From contig NZ_JADZGI010000001.1 of the NCBI RefSeq assembly GCF_015865035.1, positions 868,001 through 932,000 on the forward strand: 64,000 nt of DNA, in the 5' to 3' direction. Both the position numbers and the translations under genes were made by a program. This DNA comes from Novosphingobium aureum. Lineage in GTDB: Bacteria > Pseudomonadota > Alphaproteobacteria > Sphingomonadales > Sphingomonadaceae. The notes under the pieces were generated by a model. It saw only the letters and a list, made by a program, of their open reading frames with translations. It had not been told where the DNA came from and searched no databases. Numbering within the stretch: position 1 is the first letter of the stretch; every line of letters begins with the position of its first letter. This document shows, piece by piece, positions 6,271 to 15,307 of this stretch.

Positions 6271-8402
6271 GCCTCATTCCCGCCAGCCTGACGAAACGCA
6301 TCGACGATCCTGCCGCCATGGCGCTGCCTGCGGGCATTCTCGCGCTGATCGTGCTGATGATCGTGCCGGTTCCCGCGCTCGTGCTCGACATCTCCTTCGT
6401 GCTCAACATCGCGCTTTCGGTGGCGGTGCTGATGGCGGCGATGAATGCGGAAAAGCCGCTCGACTTCTCAGCCTTCCCCTCGGTCCTGCTCTTCGCGACG
6501 CTGCTGCGTCTCGCGCTCAACGTCGCCTCGACCCGCGTCGTCCTCGTCCACGGGCACGAGGGCGGCGAGGCGGCGGGCAAGGTGATCGAGGCCTTCGGCG
6601 CCTTCCTCATCGGCGGCAACTTCGCGGTCGGGATCTTCGTCTTCCTGATCCTCGTCATCATCAACCTTGTGGTCGTGACCAAGGGCGCTGGGCGCGTCTC
6701 GGAAGTCTCCGCGCGCTTCACCCTCGACGCCTTGCCGGGCAAGCAGATGGCGATCGATGCCGACCTTGCCGCAGGGCTGCTCAGCGCCGACGAGGCGCGT
6801 GCGCGCCGCCGCGAAGTCGCCACCGAGGCCGATTTCTACGGCTCGATGGACGGCTCGTCCAAGTTCGTGAAGGGCGATGCCATCGCCGCGCTGCTGATCC
6901 TTGGCGTCAACATCATCGCCGGTTTCTGCCTCGGCATGATCAGTCATGGCCTCACCGCCGCCGATGCCGCGCAGACCTACATCACGCTCGCCATCGGCGA
7001 CGCGCTGGTGGCGCAGGTGCCCTCGCTGCTGCTCTCGATCGCCGCGGCGGTGATCGTCACCCGCGTCTCCGACACGCGCGACCTCGCAGGGCAGATCGGT
7101 ACCCAGTTCGCCGATCCCGCGACGTGGCTGCCGGTGGCCGTGGTGCTCGGCGCCATTGGCATGATCCCGGCCATGCCGCAGAGCATTTTCCTGCCGGCCG
7201 CCGCGCTTTCCGGCTGGCTGTGGCACGGCCTGCGCCAGCGCGCCGCGCGCGCCGCACTGCCGGTGGAGGCAGCCCCCGAACCGGTCGACCCGGCGCGCAT
7301 CGATCTGGAGGAGGTTTCCGACCACACGCTTGTGACGATCGAGCTTGGCTACGGCCTCGTCCAGCTCGTCGATACCCGGCAGGGCTCGCCTCTGGTGACG
7401 CGGGTGACCGGGGTGCGCAAGCAGCTCTCGCAGGCCTTCGGCTTCATCGTCCCGCAGTTTCGCGTGCGCGACGCGCTCGACGTCGCGCCGCACGAATACC
7501 GCATTGTGCTGGGCGGGGTGAACCTTGGCGGCGCCGCGATCCGGGCCGACAAGGTGCTCGCCATCGACGCGGGCGAGGCGCGCAGCGGTCATGCCCTGCG
7601 CGGCGAGGCGACCCGCGATCCCAGTTTCGGCTGCCCCGCCTTGTGGATCGAGCCTGCCGCACGCGACCACGCCATCGCCGAGGGCTTCCTCACCGTCGAT
7701 GCGGGCACCGTCATCGCGACGCACCTCAACCAGCTGCTCACCGAGCGCCCGCAGGACCTGCTCGGCCCCGACGAGGTGCGCGCGCTGGTCGATGCTGTGA
7801 AGGAGCATTCGGCTGGCCTCGTCGAGACGATCCATCCCCAGCCGCTCTCGCTCGCCGCGCTCACCCGGCTGCTGCGCGCGCTGCTCGAGGACGGGATCAC
7901 GCTTGCCCACCCGTTGCCGATCCTCGCCAGTCTCTCGCGCGCGGTGCAGCAGACGCTCGAGCACGACCGCCTCGTCGATCTCCTGCGCGCGGACCTCGGC
8001 GCGCTGATCGTCAGCCGGGCCTGTCCACCCGGCGTGCGGCTGCCGGTGATCACTCTCGACGCCGGTCTCGAGGGCGCGATCGTGCAGGGCATGCAGGACC
8101 CGGCGAGCGGCCAGCCGGTGATCGAGCCCGACCTTGCCGCGATGATCGGCCAGCGCATCGCCGAGCTCTCCGACGAGCGCGGGCCCGACGCGGTACCGCT
8201 GGCGCTGGTGGTGCAACCGCGCGCGCGCCGTGCCCTGGCCTCGCTGCTGCGGCCGCGCGCGCCTTCGTGCCTCGTGCTCTCGATCGCCGAATTGCCGCCG
8301 ACCCAGCCGATCGAGGTGATCGACGTGATCGGCGCGCCGCCGCAGCCGGTCCATGCGCCCGGCCTGCCCGCGCCCGAGGGCGCGCAGGGGATGGCGGCAT
8401 GA
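6267..8402 (+). CDS. flhA: Flagellar type III export gate protein FlhA
   Basis: 711 residues, GTG start overlapping the previous gene. Inner-membrane subunit that forms the cytoplasmic docking ring of the flagellar exporter. The N-terminal half has about eight membrane segments (LPAGILALIVLMIVPVPALV, then ALSVAVLMAAMNAEKPLDFS). It contains the FHIPEP-family signature RLALNVASTRVVLVHGH and the GSMDGSSKFVKGDA loop. The C-terminal half from about residue 340 is the soluble FlhA-C domain. Length is normal for the family. Its 3' end overlaps fliA (ATGA). Confidence 0.95.
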   Translation: MSLIPASLTKRIDDPAAMALPAGILALIVLMIVPVPALVLDISFVLNIALSVAVLMAAMNAEKPLDFSAFPSVLLFATLLRLALNVASTRVVLVHGHEGGEAAGKVIEAFGAFLIGGNFAVGIFVFLILVIINLVVVTKGAGRVSEVSARFTLDALPGKQMAIDADLAAGLLSADEARARRREVATEADFYGSMDGSSKFVKGDAIAALLILGVNIIAGFCLGMISHGLTAADAAQTYITLAIGDALVAQVPSLLLSIAAAVIVTRVSDTRDLAGQIGTQFADPATWLPVAVVLGAIGMIPAMPQSIFLPAAALSGWLWHGLRQRAARAALPVEAAPEPVDPARIDLEEVSDHTLVTIELGYGLVQLVDTRQGSPLVTRVTGVRKQLSQAFGFIVPQFRVRDALDVAPHEYRIVLGGVNLGGAAIRADKVLAIDAGEARSGHALRGEATRDPSFGCPALWIEPAARDHAIAEGFLTVDAGTVIATHLNQLLTERPQDLLGPDEVRALVDAVKEHSAGLVETIHPQPLSLAALTRLLRALLEDGITLAHPLPILASLSRAVQQTLEHDRLVDLLRADLGALIVSRACPPGVRLPVITLDAGLEGAIVQGMQDPASGQPVIEPDLAAMIGQRIAELSDERGPDAVPLALVVQPRARRALASLLRPRAPSCLVLSIAELPPTQPIEVIDVIGAPPQPVHAPGLPAPEGAQGMAA

Positions 8403-9190
8403 AGCAGGACCAGTCCGACTTCGCCAAGCCCGGTGCCGCGCCGAACGCTGCGCCTCCACGCGCGCACCTGCCGGGTGCCGGGCGCGTGGCCGGGGCCTAT
8501 CAGGGCGATGTCGGCGACCGGGTGCGACGCTTCCTGCCGATGGTGCGCCGTCTCGCCTGGCACATCCACGGATCGGGCCGTCCCGGGATCGAGCTCGAGG
8601 ACCTCATGCAGGCCGGGCTCGTCGCGCTCACCGAGTGCGCGCAGAAGCATTCCGGCCCCACCGAGGACGGTTTCGCCGCCTATGCCAAGCTGCGCGTTCG
8701 CGGCGCGATGGTCGATCTGCTGCGCCGCACGGTGCCTATGTCGCGCGGCGCGGCAGAGCGGCGCCGCCAGATCGAGGCCAAGGCCAGCGAACTGCGCGGG
8801 CAACTGGGGCGCGAGCCCGAGCTTCCCGAACTCGCCCGCGCGCTCGGCATGGACGAGGGCGAGCTTGCGGCCTTGCGCGATTCCAGCCAGCCGCTGCGCT
8901 TCGATGCCATCGACGAGGTCTATTCCGACCAGTCGATGGCGTTTGCCGACGATGCGCCCGACAGCCACGACCTGCTCGCCGACGCACAGACGCGCGAGGC
9001 CCTTGTCGAAGCTATCGCGCAGCTGCCCGAACGCCTGCGCCTCGTCGTCTCGCTCTATTTCGTCGAGGAACTGAACCTCGCCGAGATTGCCGAGGTCCTT
9101 CAGGTCAGCGTCCCGCGCGTTCACCAGTTGAAGGCGCAGGCCCTCGCCAGGCTGCGCGAGGGCCTCGCCGGGCTGGCCGACATTCTCTAG
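8399..9190 (+). CDS. fliA: Flagellar sigma factor FliA (sigma-28)
   Basis: 263 residues. It directs RNA polymerase to late flagellar genes. Region 2 is visible (RVRRFLPMVRRLAWHIHGSG, IELEDLMQAGLVALTECA, FAAYAKLRVRGAMVDLLRR). Region 3 follows (RQIEAKASELRGQLGREPEL), and region 4 has a helix-turn-helix (NLAEIAEVLQVSVPRVHQLK). The ATG lies in the flhA stop (ATGA), so translation is probably coupled. Its antagonist FlgM is encoded in the same locus. Last gene of the flagellar cluster. Confidence 0.93.
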   Translation: MKQDQSDFAKPGAAPNAAPPRAHLPGAGRVAGAYQGDVGDRVRRFLPMVRRLAWHIHGSGRPGIELEDLMQAGLVALTECAQKHSGPTEDGFAAYAKLRVRGAMVDLLRRTVPMSRGAAERRRQIEAKASELRGQLGREPELPELARALGMDEGELAALRDSSQPLRFDAIDEVYSDQSMAFADDAPDSHDLLADAQTREALVEAIAQLPERLRLVVSLYFVEELNLAEIAEVLQVSVPRVHQLKAQALARLREGLAGLADIL

Positions 9191-9266
9191 GTGGCCTGAG
9201 CCTCGCGCATCGTGCGCACCCGCCGCCTATGGCCAAGCACGCGAGCTTGTGCGATGGCGCTCGCCC

Positions 9267-10433
9267 ATGACCGACATCCAAAGCCCGCCCGCTGCCTCGA
9301 ACCCTGCCGTCCCCGGTGTCCTCGCGCTCGCCCATGCGCTGATCGCCTGCGAGAGCATCACGCCTGCCACCGGCTCGGTATTCGACTGCCTCGAGAGCCA
9401 GCTCGCGCCGCTCGGCTTCGAGGTTTCGCGCTTCCTCGCGGGCGAGGCGCCCGACGGTCCGGTCGAGAACCTCTTCGCGATCCGCCGCGGCCCGGCAGGA
9501 TCGAAGCACTTCGCCTTTGCCGGGCACCTCGACGTCGTGCCCCCGGGCGAGGGCTGGACCAGCGCGCCCTTTGCGCCCGAACTGCGCGGCGACCTGCTCT
9601 ACGGACGCGGTGCAGTCGACATGAAAGGCTCGATCGCGGCGATGGTCGCAGCCGTCGCGCAAGTGCCCGCCGATGCCGGTACGGTCAGCTTCGTCATCAC
9701 CGGCGACGAGGAAGGTCCTGCGCGCTACGGCACATTGGCGCTGATGGATTTCATGCGTGAGCGCGGCGAGAACCCTGATCTCATCCTTGTAGGCGAGCCG
9801 ACCTCGGTCCATCGCCTCGGCGACATGATGAAGATCGGGCGGCGCGGCTCGGTCAACATCTTCCTCGATGTCGAGGGCGTGCAGGGCCACGTCGCCTATC
9901 CGCACCTCGCCGACAACCCGATCACAAAGTTGGTGGCGATGCTCGCCGAACTCGACGCGATCGTCCTCGACGAGGGCACCGACTGGTTCCAGGCGAGCAA
10001 TCTCGAGGTCACCGACCTCACCGTCGGCAATCCGGCGCACAACGTCATCCCGGCGCGCGCTTCGGCGCGAATCTCGATCCGCTTCAACGATCTGCACACC
10101 GGTGCCGAGCTCGGCGCGCGGGTCTGCGCGATTGCCGAGAAGCACGGCGGTATCGCGCGACCGGTCATTTCGGGCGAGGCCTTCCTCACCGAGCCGGGTG
10201 TCTTTTCGACGCTGCTCGCCGATGCGATCCGCGCCGAAACCGGCATCGAGCCCGAGCTCTCGACCGGTGGCGGCACCTCGGATGCCCGCTTTCTCAAGGA
10301 CATGGCCCCGGTGATCGAGTTCGGCCTGTGCAACGCGACGATGCACAAGCGCGACGAGGCGGTTGCCGTCGCGGACCTTGAGGGACTGGCGCGAATCTAC
10401 GTCACTGTTGTTGAAGCTGCTCTGAAGGCTTGA
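9267..10433 (+). CDS. dapE: Succinyl-diaminopimelate desuccinylase DapE
   Basis: 388 residues. It hydrolyses N-succinyl-L,L-diaminopimelate in lysine and peptidoglycan biosynthesis. M20 dizinc peptidase motifs are all present: FAGHLDVVPPGEGW, LYGRGAVDMKGSIAAM and VITGDEEGP with the catalytic Glu. The dimerisation domain (about residues 180-290) contains NPAHNVIPARASARISIRFN, and the end has STGGGTSDARFLKD. The start MTDIQSPP is chosen over an ATG six codons upstream by comparison with family starts. dapB lies 43 kb away in the window, so the pathway is not clustered. Confidence 0.93.
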   Translation: MTDIQSPPAASNPAVPGVLALAHALIACESITPATGSVFDCLESQLAPLGFEVSRFLAGEAPDGPVENLFAIRRGPAGSKHFAFAGHLDVVPPGEGWTSAPFAPELRGDLLYGRGAVDMKGSIAAMVAAVAQVPADAGTVSFVITGDEEGPARYGTLALMDFMRERGENPDLILVGEPTSVHRLGDMMKIGRRGSVNIFLDVEGVQGHVAYPHLADNPITKLVAMLAELDAIVLDEGTDWFQASNLEVTDLTVGNPAHNVIPARASARISIRFNDLHTGAELGARVCAIAEKHGGIARPVISGEAFLTEPGVFSTLLADAIRAETGIEPELSTGGGTSDARFLKDMAPVIEFGLCNATMHKRDEAVAVADLEGLARIYVTVVEAALKA

Positions 10434-10510
10434 AAAACCGCGCCGCGATTGCGAGCGTGGGCGACCCGGTGCCGAGAGGCTCTCGCGGTCCGTGGCGAAT
10501 TGAAGGACAC

Positions 10511-11752
10511 ATGATGGCGCGTTTCTGGTTTGGCATTCCCCTCTGGCAGCGCGTGATCGCCGCCCTCGTGCTGGGCACGGTGACCGGCATGCTCTGGGGG
10601 CCGGACGCGGCCTCGATCAAGTGGATCGGCGATTTCTTCATCAAGTCGGTGAAGATGCTGGTGGTCCCGCTGATCTTCTTCTCGCTGGTCTCGGGCATCA
10701 CCGCGATCGGCGACTTGCGTAAGCTGGGCGCGGTCGGCGGGCGGGCGATGGTCCTGTTCGTCGTCACCGGCCAGATCGCGGTCTGGCTCGGCCTCGCGCT
10801 CGGTACGCTGATCAAGCCGGGCGAAGGCATCGACATGACCGGGATCGAGATGGGCGCGACCCCGCCGCCCAGCACGACGACGCCGGTCGACATGGTGCTC
10901 TCGCTCGTGCCCGAAAGCCCGGTGCAGGTCATGGCCGACGCGCAGGTCCTGCCGCTGATCGTCTTCGCCATGCTGATCGGCATCGGCATCCTGATGGCGG
11001 GCCGCGAGGGCGAGCCGCTGATCAAGATCTTCGACGCCGGCTCGGTGGTCATGCAGAAGGTCACCATGGTGGTGATGGAACTGACCCCCTTCGGCGTCTT
11101 CGCGCTGATGGCATGGGTCGCGGGTACGCTGGGACAGGATGCGCTGATCGCGCTCGCCAAGCTGGTCGGGCTCAACTACCTGGGCTGCCTGATCATCATT
11201 TTCGTGATGTATTCGGCGATGATCAGGTTCCTCGCCAAGCTGCCCGTGCGCGACTTCTTCCGCGGTATCGTCGATGCCATGGCGGTGAGTTACTCGACTG
11301 CCTCGTCGAACGCGACGCTGCCGGTCACGCTGCGCTGCGCCGAGCGCAACCTCGGCGTCTCCAACTCGGTCGCCAGCTTCGTGGTCTCGCTGGGCGCGAC
11401 GATCAACATGAACGGTACCGCGATGTACCTCGGTCTCGCCACGCTGTTCGGCGCGCAGATCTTCGGCGTCGACCTCTCCTGGGGTGACTACTTCGTGATC
11501 TCGATCCTCTCGACGCTGGGCGCGGTCGGCGCGGCGGGCATTCCGGGCGCGGGCCTGATCATGATGGCGCTGGTGTTCGGCGCGGTCGGCGTGCCGCTCG
11601 AGACTATCGCCTTCGTCGCGGGCGTCGACCGGATCATGGACATGATGCGCACCACCACCAACGTCAGCGGCGATGCGGCCGTGGCGACGACGGTGGCGGT
11701 GATGACCGGCGAGATCGACCGCGCCGAGATGATCAGCGCCGACGACGTCTGA
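10511..11752 (+). CDS. Dicarboxylate/amino acid:cation symporter (DAACS family)
   Basis: 413-residue inner-membrane transporter of the GltP/DctA family. Hallmark motifs are present: the Ser-rich hairpin STASSNATLPVTLRC, the Na+/substrate motif ATINMNGTAMY, the second hairpin AAGIPGAGLI, and RTTTNVSGDAAVA with the Arg/Asp of the substrate site. About eight hydrophobic segments are visible. The ATG at 10511 follows AAGGA, and a frame extension upstream to 10430 is not supported. Substrate (C4-dicarboxylate or glutamate/aspartate) cannot be told from the sequence alone. Confidence 0.88.
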   Translation: MMARFWFGIPLWQRVIAALVLGTVTGMLWGPDAASIKWIGDFFIKSVKMLVVPLIFFSLVSGITAIGDLRKLGAVGGRAMVLFVVTGQIAVWLGLALGTLIKPGEGIDMTGIEMGATPPPSTTTPVDMVLSLVPESPVQVMADAQVLPLIVFAMLIGIGILMAGREGEPLIKIFDAGSVVMQKVTMVVMELTPFGVFALMAWVAGTLGQDALIALAKLVGLNYLGCLIIIFVMYSAMIRFLAKLPVRDFFRGIVDAMAVSYSTASSNATLPVTLRCAERNLGVSNSVASFVVSLGATINMNGTAMYLGLATLFGAQIFGVDLSWGDYFVISILSTLGAVGAAGIPGAGLIMMALVFGAVGVPLETIAFVAGVDRIMDMMRTTTNVSGDAAVATTVAVMTGEIDRAEMISADDV

Positions 11753-11782
11753 ACGCATCCCGGATGCGAGCGCGCGGCCCGT

Positions 11783-12190
11783 TCAGCGTTCCAGTTCGAC
11801 GGGCACGAAGGGTGCGAGGCCGCAGGCGCCCGAGCGTTGCAGGCTGTTGCCCACGCGGGTCAGCGGGTAGATCACGTCTTGCTGGCACAGCTGGGTGAGC
11901 GAGGTGGCGTAGGTGAAGGTGTCCGCGCTCCTGAGCCCGGTGCAGCGGCGCGGCAGCGTCACGCGCCAGACCTTGTTCCCTGCGCTGCCGATGAAGTCGA
12001 TCGTCCAGTCGTCGCGCACGTGGGTGTTGCTGAAACGCGAGAGCGAAAGGCAGCTGAGCGGTTCGCCGATGGCGCGCGCGGCAGGGCTGGCAGGGGGCTT
12101 CTCGGCAGGCTTGCCTTGCGTGCAGGCAGTCGCTGCCAGCGGGGTGGCAATGGCGAGCGCCAGCATGGCGAGCGGCTTTGTAGCGGGCAT
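11783..12190 (-). CDS. Small lipoprotein, DUF6491-like
   Basis: 135 residues. The N-terminus MPATKPLAMLALAIATPLAA ends in a TACT lipobox, so it should be lipidated at Cys 23 or so and anchored in the envelope. The mature part has several Cys residues and the pattern GEPLSCLSLSRFSNTHVRDD, then DFIGSAGNKVWRVTLPRRC, ending in an SCGL-like block. This resembles a small sphingomonad/caulobacter lipoprotein family I know as DUF6491. Function unknown. GAGAGAGGA precedes the ATG at 12190. The longer open frame upstream has no signal. Confidence 0.6.
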   Translation of the reverse strand: MPATKPLAMLALAIATPLAATACTQGKPAEKPPASPAARAIGEPLSCLSLSRFSNTHVRDDWTIDFIGSAGNKVWRVTLPRRCTGLRSADTFTYATSLTQLCQQDVIYPLTRVGNSLQRSGACGLAPFVPVELER

Positions 12191-12354
12191 GGCAGGTCCT
12201 CTCTCTCGTCTCGGTTTTCCGATCATCATGGCGTTATGCCTATCATGTCCGGGGCTTGCTACGTAGGGGGAAGCCGCGAGTTCAGCTGCTTGGCCGACCG
12301 TGCAACCCGCTGTAGGGATTGATCCGTGAGCGCGCCTTCGCTTGTGCGCGCTGC

Positions 12355-12810
12355 TTATCGCGCCATGCCCATCACCGCGCCCTGCGCCCATTGCACGATC
12401 GCCTGAGGGGGCATCGCGCCCGACTGACGGGCGATCTCGCGGCCCTTGTGGATGAGGACCATGGTCGGGATCGAGCGGATCGCATAGCGCCCGGCGATCG
12501 CCTGCTCGGCCTCGGTGTCCAGCTTGCCGAGGCGCATCGTCGGCTCGAGCGTCTGCGCGGCGGCGGCGAAGGCGGGAGCCATCTGCCGGCACGGGCCGCA
12601 CCAGCTTGCCCAGAAATCGACCAGCAGCGGCAGGTCGCCCTTGAGCGCATGGGCATCGAAATTGGCCCCGGTCAGCGTCAGCGGGCTACCGGTGAAGAGG
12701 GCTGCGCCACAGCGCCCGCATTTCCCGCCCGCGCCCAGCTTGGCCGTGGGCACGCGGTTGGACGATGCGCAGTGCGGGCACACGACGATGCGGCTTTCGG
12801 CTTGGCTCAT
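12355..12810 (-). CDS. trxC: Thioredoxin 2 (TrxC)
   Basis: 151 residues. Disulfide reductase with an N-terminal zinc ribbon: CPHC at residue 11 and CGRC about 22 residues later. The thioredoxin domain has the active site FWASWCGPCRQMAPAF and the cis-Pro motif IRSIPTMVLIHKG. Zinc ribbon plus WCGPC is diagnostic of TrxC, which is often linked to oxidative stress. The start MSQAES is chosen because it leads directly into the zinc ribbon. Stand-alone gene. Confidence 0.93.
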   Translation of the reverse strand: MSQAESRIVVCPHCASSNRVPTAKLGAGGKCGRCGAALFTGSPLTLTGANFDAHALKGDLPLLVDFWASWCGPCRQMAPAFAAAAQTLEPTMRLGKLDTEAEQAIAGRYAIRSIPTMVLIHKGREIARQSGAMPPQAIVQWAQGAVMGMAR

Positions 12811-12847
12811 GGCAGGGCTCCTTCGTGTCCGATATGGTGTTTGGCGT

Positions 12848-12889
12848 GCGGCTTGCAAAGAGCGGCTGGCGGCTTGCAAAGAGCGGCGG
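12848..12889. repeat. Two tandem copies of a 21-bp unit
   Basis: Units 12848-12868 and 12869-12889 share GCGGCTTGCAAAGAGCGGC and differ in one of the last two bases. The repeat lies between trxC and the LysR gene, upstream of the trxC start. Probably a recent tandem duplication; no function is evident. Confidence 0.8.
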
Positions 12890-12908
12890 GCGGCGCGCCG
12901 GGCCTGTT

Positions 12909-13790
12909 TCAGGCGACGGCGAAGCGACCGCGCTCGGCCTTGAAGGCGGCGTCCAGGGCATCGATGACGGCGCGGATGCGCGGCATCTCGCGCAAGTCGC
13001 GGTGGACGCCGAGCCAGATCTCGCGGGCAGGGCCCAGGCCTGCCTCGCGAATGCGCTCGAGCCCGGCCATGTGCTCTGCGGTGTACTGCGGGAGGCAGGC
13101 GATGCCGATGCCCTGTGCGGCCGCGGCCGCCTGTGCGTCGCGGCTGTTGGTGCGGTAGACGGCGCGCCCCTCGGGCACCTTCTCGGCAAGCCAGCGCGCC
13201 TCGCTCTGGTGCGCCATGTCGTCCATCACGGTGATGAGGTCGTGCCCCGGCTCGGTGAGCGGCTGGGGATGCGCGGCGCGGTAGTCCGGGCTGGCGTAGA
13301 GCGCGCAGACCATCGTGCCCATGCGCCGCGAGATCAGCTCGTTGTGCTCGAAGCGCACCATGCGGATGGCAAGATCGGCCTCCCGCTCGACGAGGCTGAG
13401 CGAGCGCGTGTCGGAGAGCAGTTCGACGGTGATGCCCGGAAAATCCTCATGCAGCGCGGAGACGGCGATCGGCAACAGGCGGTTGGCAAGGGTCTCGACC
13501 GTGGTCAGCCGCACCAGCCCCGACAGCGCGACGTCGCGCCCCTGCACCACGCGTTCGAGCGCCATCGCATCCTCATCCATGCGCTCGGCATTGGCGAGCA
13601 CGGTCTCGCCGAGCGGGGTTAGGGTATAGCCATGCGGGGTCTTGAGCAGCAGGCGCGCCCCGCTGCGCTCCTCGAGCGCGACGAGACGGCGGCTCATCGT
13701 GCTCTGGCTGAGCCCCAGCTCGCGCGCGGCGCCCGAAAGGCTGCGCTGGCGGGCAATGGCAAGGAACGTGCGGATGTCTTCCCAGTTCAT
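12909..13790 (-). CDS. LysR-family transcriptional regulator
   Basis: 293 residues. The N-terminal winged helix-turn-helix (NWEDIRTFLAIARQRSLSGA, then ARELGLSQSTMSRRLVALEE) is followed by a substrate-binding domain (about residues 90-290). It is divergent from azoR (start at 13972), with a 181-bp gap carrying a palindromic element. This is the standard LysR layout, so azoR is the likely target. The inducer is unknown; quinones or electrophiles would suit an azoreductase but this is inference. Confidence 0.88.
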   Translation of the reverse strand: MNWEDIRTFLAIARQRSLSGAARELGLSQSTMSRRLVALEERSGARLLLKTPHGYTLTPLGETVLANAERMDEDAMALERVVQGRDVALSGLVRLTTVETLANRLLPIAVSALHEDFPGITVELLSDTRSLSLVEREADLAIRMVRFEHNELISRRMGTMVCALYASPDYRAAHPQPLTEPGHDLITVMDDMAHQSEARWLAEKVPEGRAVYRTNSRDAQAAAAAQGIGIACLPQYTAEHMAGLERIREAGLGPAREIWLGVHRDLREMPRIRAVIDALDAAFKAERGRFAVA

Positions 13791-13831
13791 CGGGGGAGCA
13801 TGGCGCGGATGTGCAGCGCTTGTCCATCCGT

Positions 13832-13875
13832 TTTTGCATGGATGCTATGCCGTATTGGCCAATGGTCATGCAAAA
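13832..13875. promoter_or_regulatory. Candidate LysR operator between lysR and azoR
   Basis: Inverted arms TTTTGCATG (13832-13840) and CATGCAAAA (13867-13875) are perfect complements 26 bp apart. A 10-bp palindrome ATTGGCCAAT (13854-13863) lies between them. The block is AT-richer than its surroundings and lies 42 bp upstream of the LysR start. The geometry fits a LysR recognition plus activation site. Confidence 0.6.
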
Positions 13876-13971
13876 GCTGGCGGACTATCTCGGTGGACAA
13901 GCTTCCTGCGAAGCCCTGGCGCCTGCGATCCCGTCCGCAGGCACCGCCAGTCCCCCAAGAGGAGTTTTCGC

Positions 13972-14562
13972 ATGACCAAGTATCTCGTGATCCGCAGCGC
14001 CGCCACCGGCGAAGCCTCGGTGTCCAACGCCCTGATCGACACCTATCTCGCCGAACTGGGCGAGGATGCCCAGGTCGTCGAGCGTAACCTCGATGCCGAC
14101 TCGGTTCCCCACGTCACCTCGGCCTCGCTCGCCGGTATCGGTCGCGCCGCACCCGAAGGTTCCGCCTTCGCCGAAACCCGTGCGCTCGCCGACAAGCTCA
14201 TCGCCGAGATCTTCGACGCCGACGTGCTGGTCTTCGGTCTGCCGCTCTACAACTTCGGCATGCCCTCGACGCTCAAGGCCTGGTTCGACTACGTCCTGCG
14301 CGCCGGCACCACCTTCCAGTACACCGAGGCGGGCGCCCAGGGCCTCGTCACCGGCAAGAAGGCGGTCATCGCCCATGCCCGCGGTGGCAAGTACGATGAC
14401 GAGGCCGGCGTGATCTTCGCCGTGCCGCACCTCGTCACGCTGCTTGGCTTCATGGGCGTGACCGACGTCGAAGTCGCCACCGCCGAGGGCATGGCCTTCG
14501 GCCCCGACGCCGCTGCCAGTGCCATTGCCGACGGCAAGGCCGCCATTGCCAAGCTTGCCTGA
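13972..14562 (+). CDS. azoR: FMN-dependent NADH-azoreductase
   Basis: 196 residues, flavodoxin-like fold. It reduces azo compounds and quinones with NADH. Visible family motifs are the N-terminal strand MTKYLVIRSAATGEASVSNA, the FMN-contacting VFGLPLYNFGMPSTLKAWFD, and VIAHARGGKY, which corresponds to the usual ARGG loop. AAGAGGAG precedes the ATG. It is divergent from a LysR gene and is followed after 12 bp by the YceI gene, so the two are probably cotranscribed. Confidence 0.88.
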   Translation: MTKYLVIRSAATGEASVSNALIDTYLAELGEDAQVVERNLDADSVPHVTSASLAGIGRAAPEGSAFAETRALADKLIAEIFDADVLVFGLPLYNFGMPSTLKAWFDYVLRAGTTFQYTEAGAQGLVTGKKAVIAHARGGKYDDEAGVIFAVPHLVTLLGFMGVTDVEVATAEGMAFGPDAAASAIADGKAAIAKLA

Positions 14563-14574
14563 GGAGTTTCAGCC

Positions 14575-15195
14575 ATGACCAAGTTCACGTTCAAGTCCGT
14601 CCTGCTCCCCGTCGCCCTGCTGGCCGCCGCGCCGGTGGTCCTCAATGCGCAGGTTTCCGATCCCGCGCCCGCCGCGGCGCAGGCCGGCAACTACGATGTC
14701 GAGACCTCGCACACCCGCGTCGGCTTTGCCGTCAACCACTTCGGCTTTTCCGATTGGTTCGGTGAATTCGCCGATGTCACCGGCACACTGTCGATCGACC
14801 CCGCCAAAATCGAGAAGGCCAAGGTGGCCGTGACGATCCCGGTCGCGACTGTCTCGACCACCAATGCGACGCTCGACGGCGAGCTGGTCAGCGCGGACTG
14901 GTTCGACGCCGAGACCTACCCGACGATCCAGTTCGTCTCGACCAAGGTCGTGCGTACCGGCGAGCGCACCGCCGACGTGACCGGCAACCTGACCTTCCAC
15001 GGCGTCACCAAGCCGGTGACGCTCAAGGCCAGCTTCAATGCCGGCGGCGTCAACCCGATGAGCAAGGCCTATACCGTCGGCTTCAACGCCAGCGGCACGA
15101 TCAAGCGCTCGGAATTCGGCGTAACCAAGTACGTGCCCGTGGTCGGTGACGACGTGACCCTGCGCATCAGCGCCGCCTTCGAGAAGGCCGAATAA
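14575..15195 (+). CDS. Periplasmic YceI-family protein
   Basis: 206 residues. Signal peptide MTKFTFKSVLLPVALLAAAP, then the YceI lipocalin-like barrel beginning at YDVETSHTRVGFAVNHFGF. Further markers are FDAETYPTIQFVSTKVV and VTGNLTFHGVTKPVTLKASF, then IKRSEFGVTKYVPVVGDDV. Family members bind polyisoprenoids or amphiphiles. It is 12 bp behind azoR with GAGGAG at its start, and ends at a strong terminator. The azoR-yceI association suggests a response to lipophilic electrophiles or quinones (inference). Confidence 0.88.
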   Translation: MTKFTFKSVLLPVALLAAAPVVLNAQVSDPAPAAAQAGNYDVETSHTRVGFAVNHFGFSDWFGEFADVTGTLSIDPAKIEKAKVAVTIPVATVSTTNATLDGELVSADWFDAETYPTIQFVSTKVVRTGERTADVTGNLTFHGVTKPVTLKASFNAGGVNPMSKAYTVGFNASGTIKRSEFGVTKYVPVVGDDVTLRISAAFEKAE

Positions 15196-15233
15196 GAGAC
15201 CCCCCCGCCGAACCCTTACGGGTCGCACACAAG

Positions 15234-15269
15234 AGAAGGGCGCGATACCGCAAGGTACCGCGCCCTTCT
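15234..15269. terminator. Bidirectional hairpin terminator
   Basis: A stem of AGAAGGGCGCG against CGCGCCCTTCT, interrupted by one mismatch, is followed inward by TACC/GGTA and a GCAA tetraloop. It lies 38 bp after yceI and 39 bp before the end of the convergent gene at 15308, so it can serve both. Confidence 0.8.
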
Positions 15270-15307
15270 TCGTGGGGCTTGCTCCAGGCCCGAGCGGAGT
15301 GCCTCGA

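Noticed and set aside
11783..12601. 272-residue version of the small lipoprotein
   Set aside because: The extra N-terminal part is the shadow of trxC; the lipoprotein signal and ribosome site place the start at 12190.
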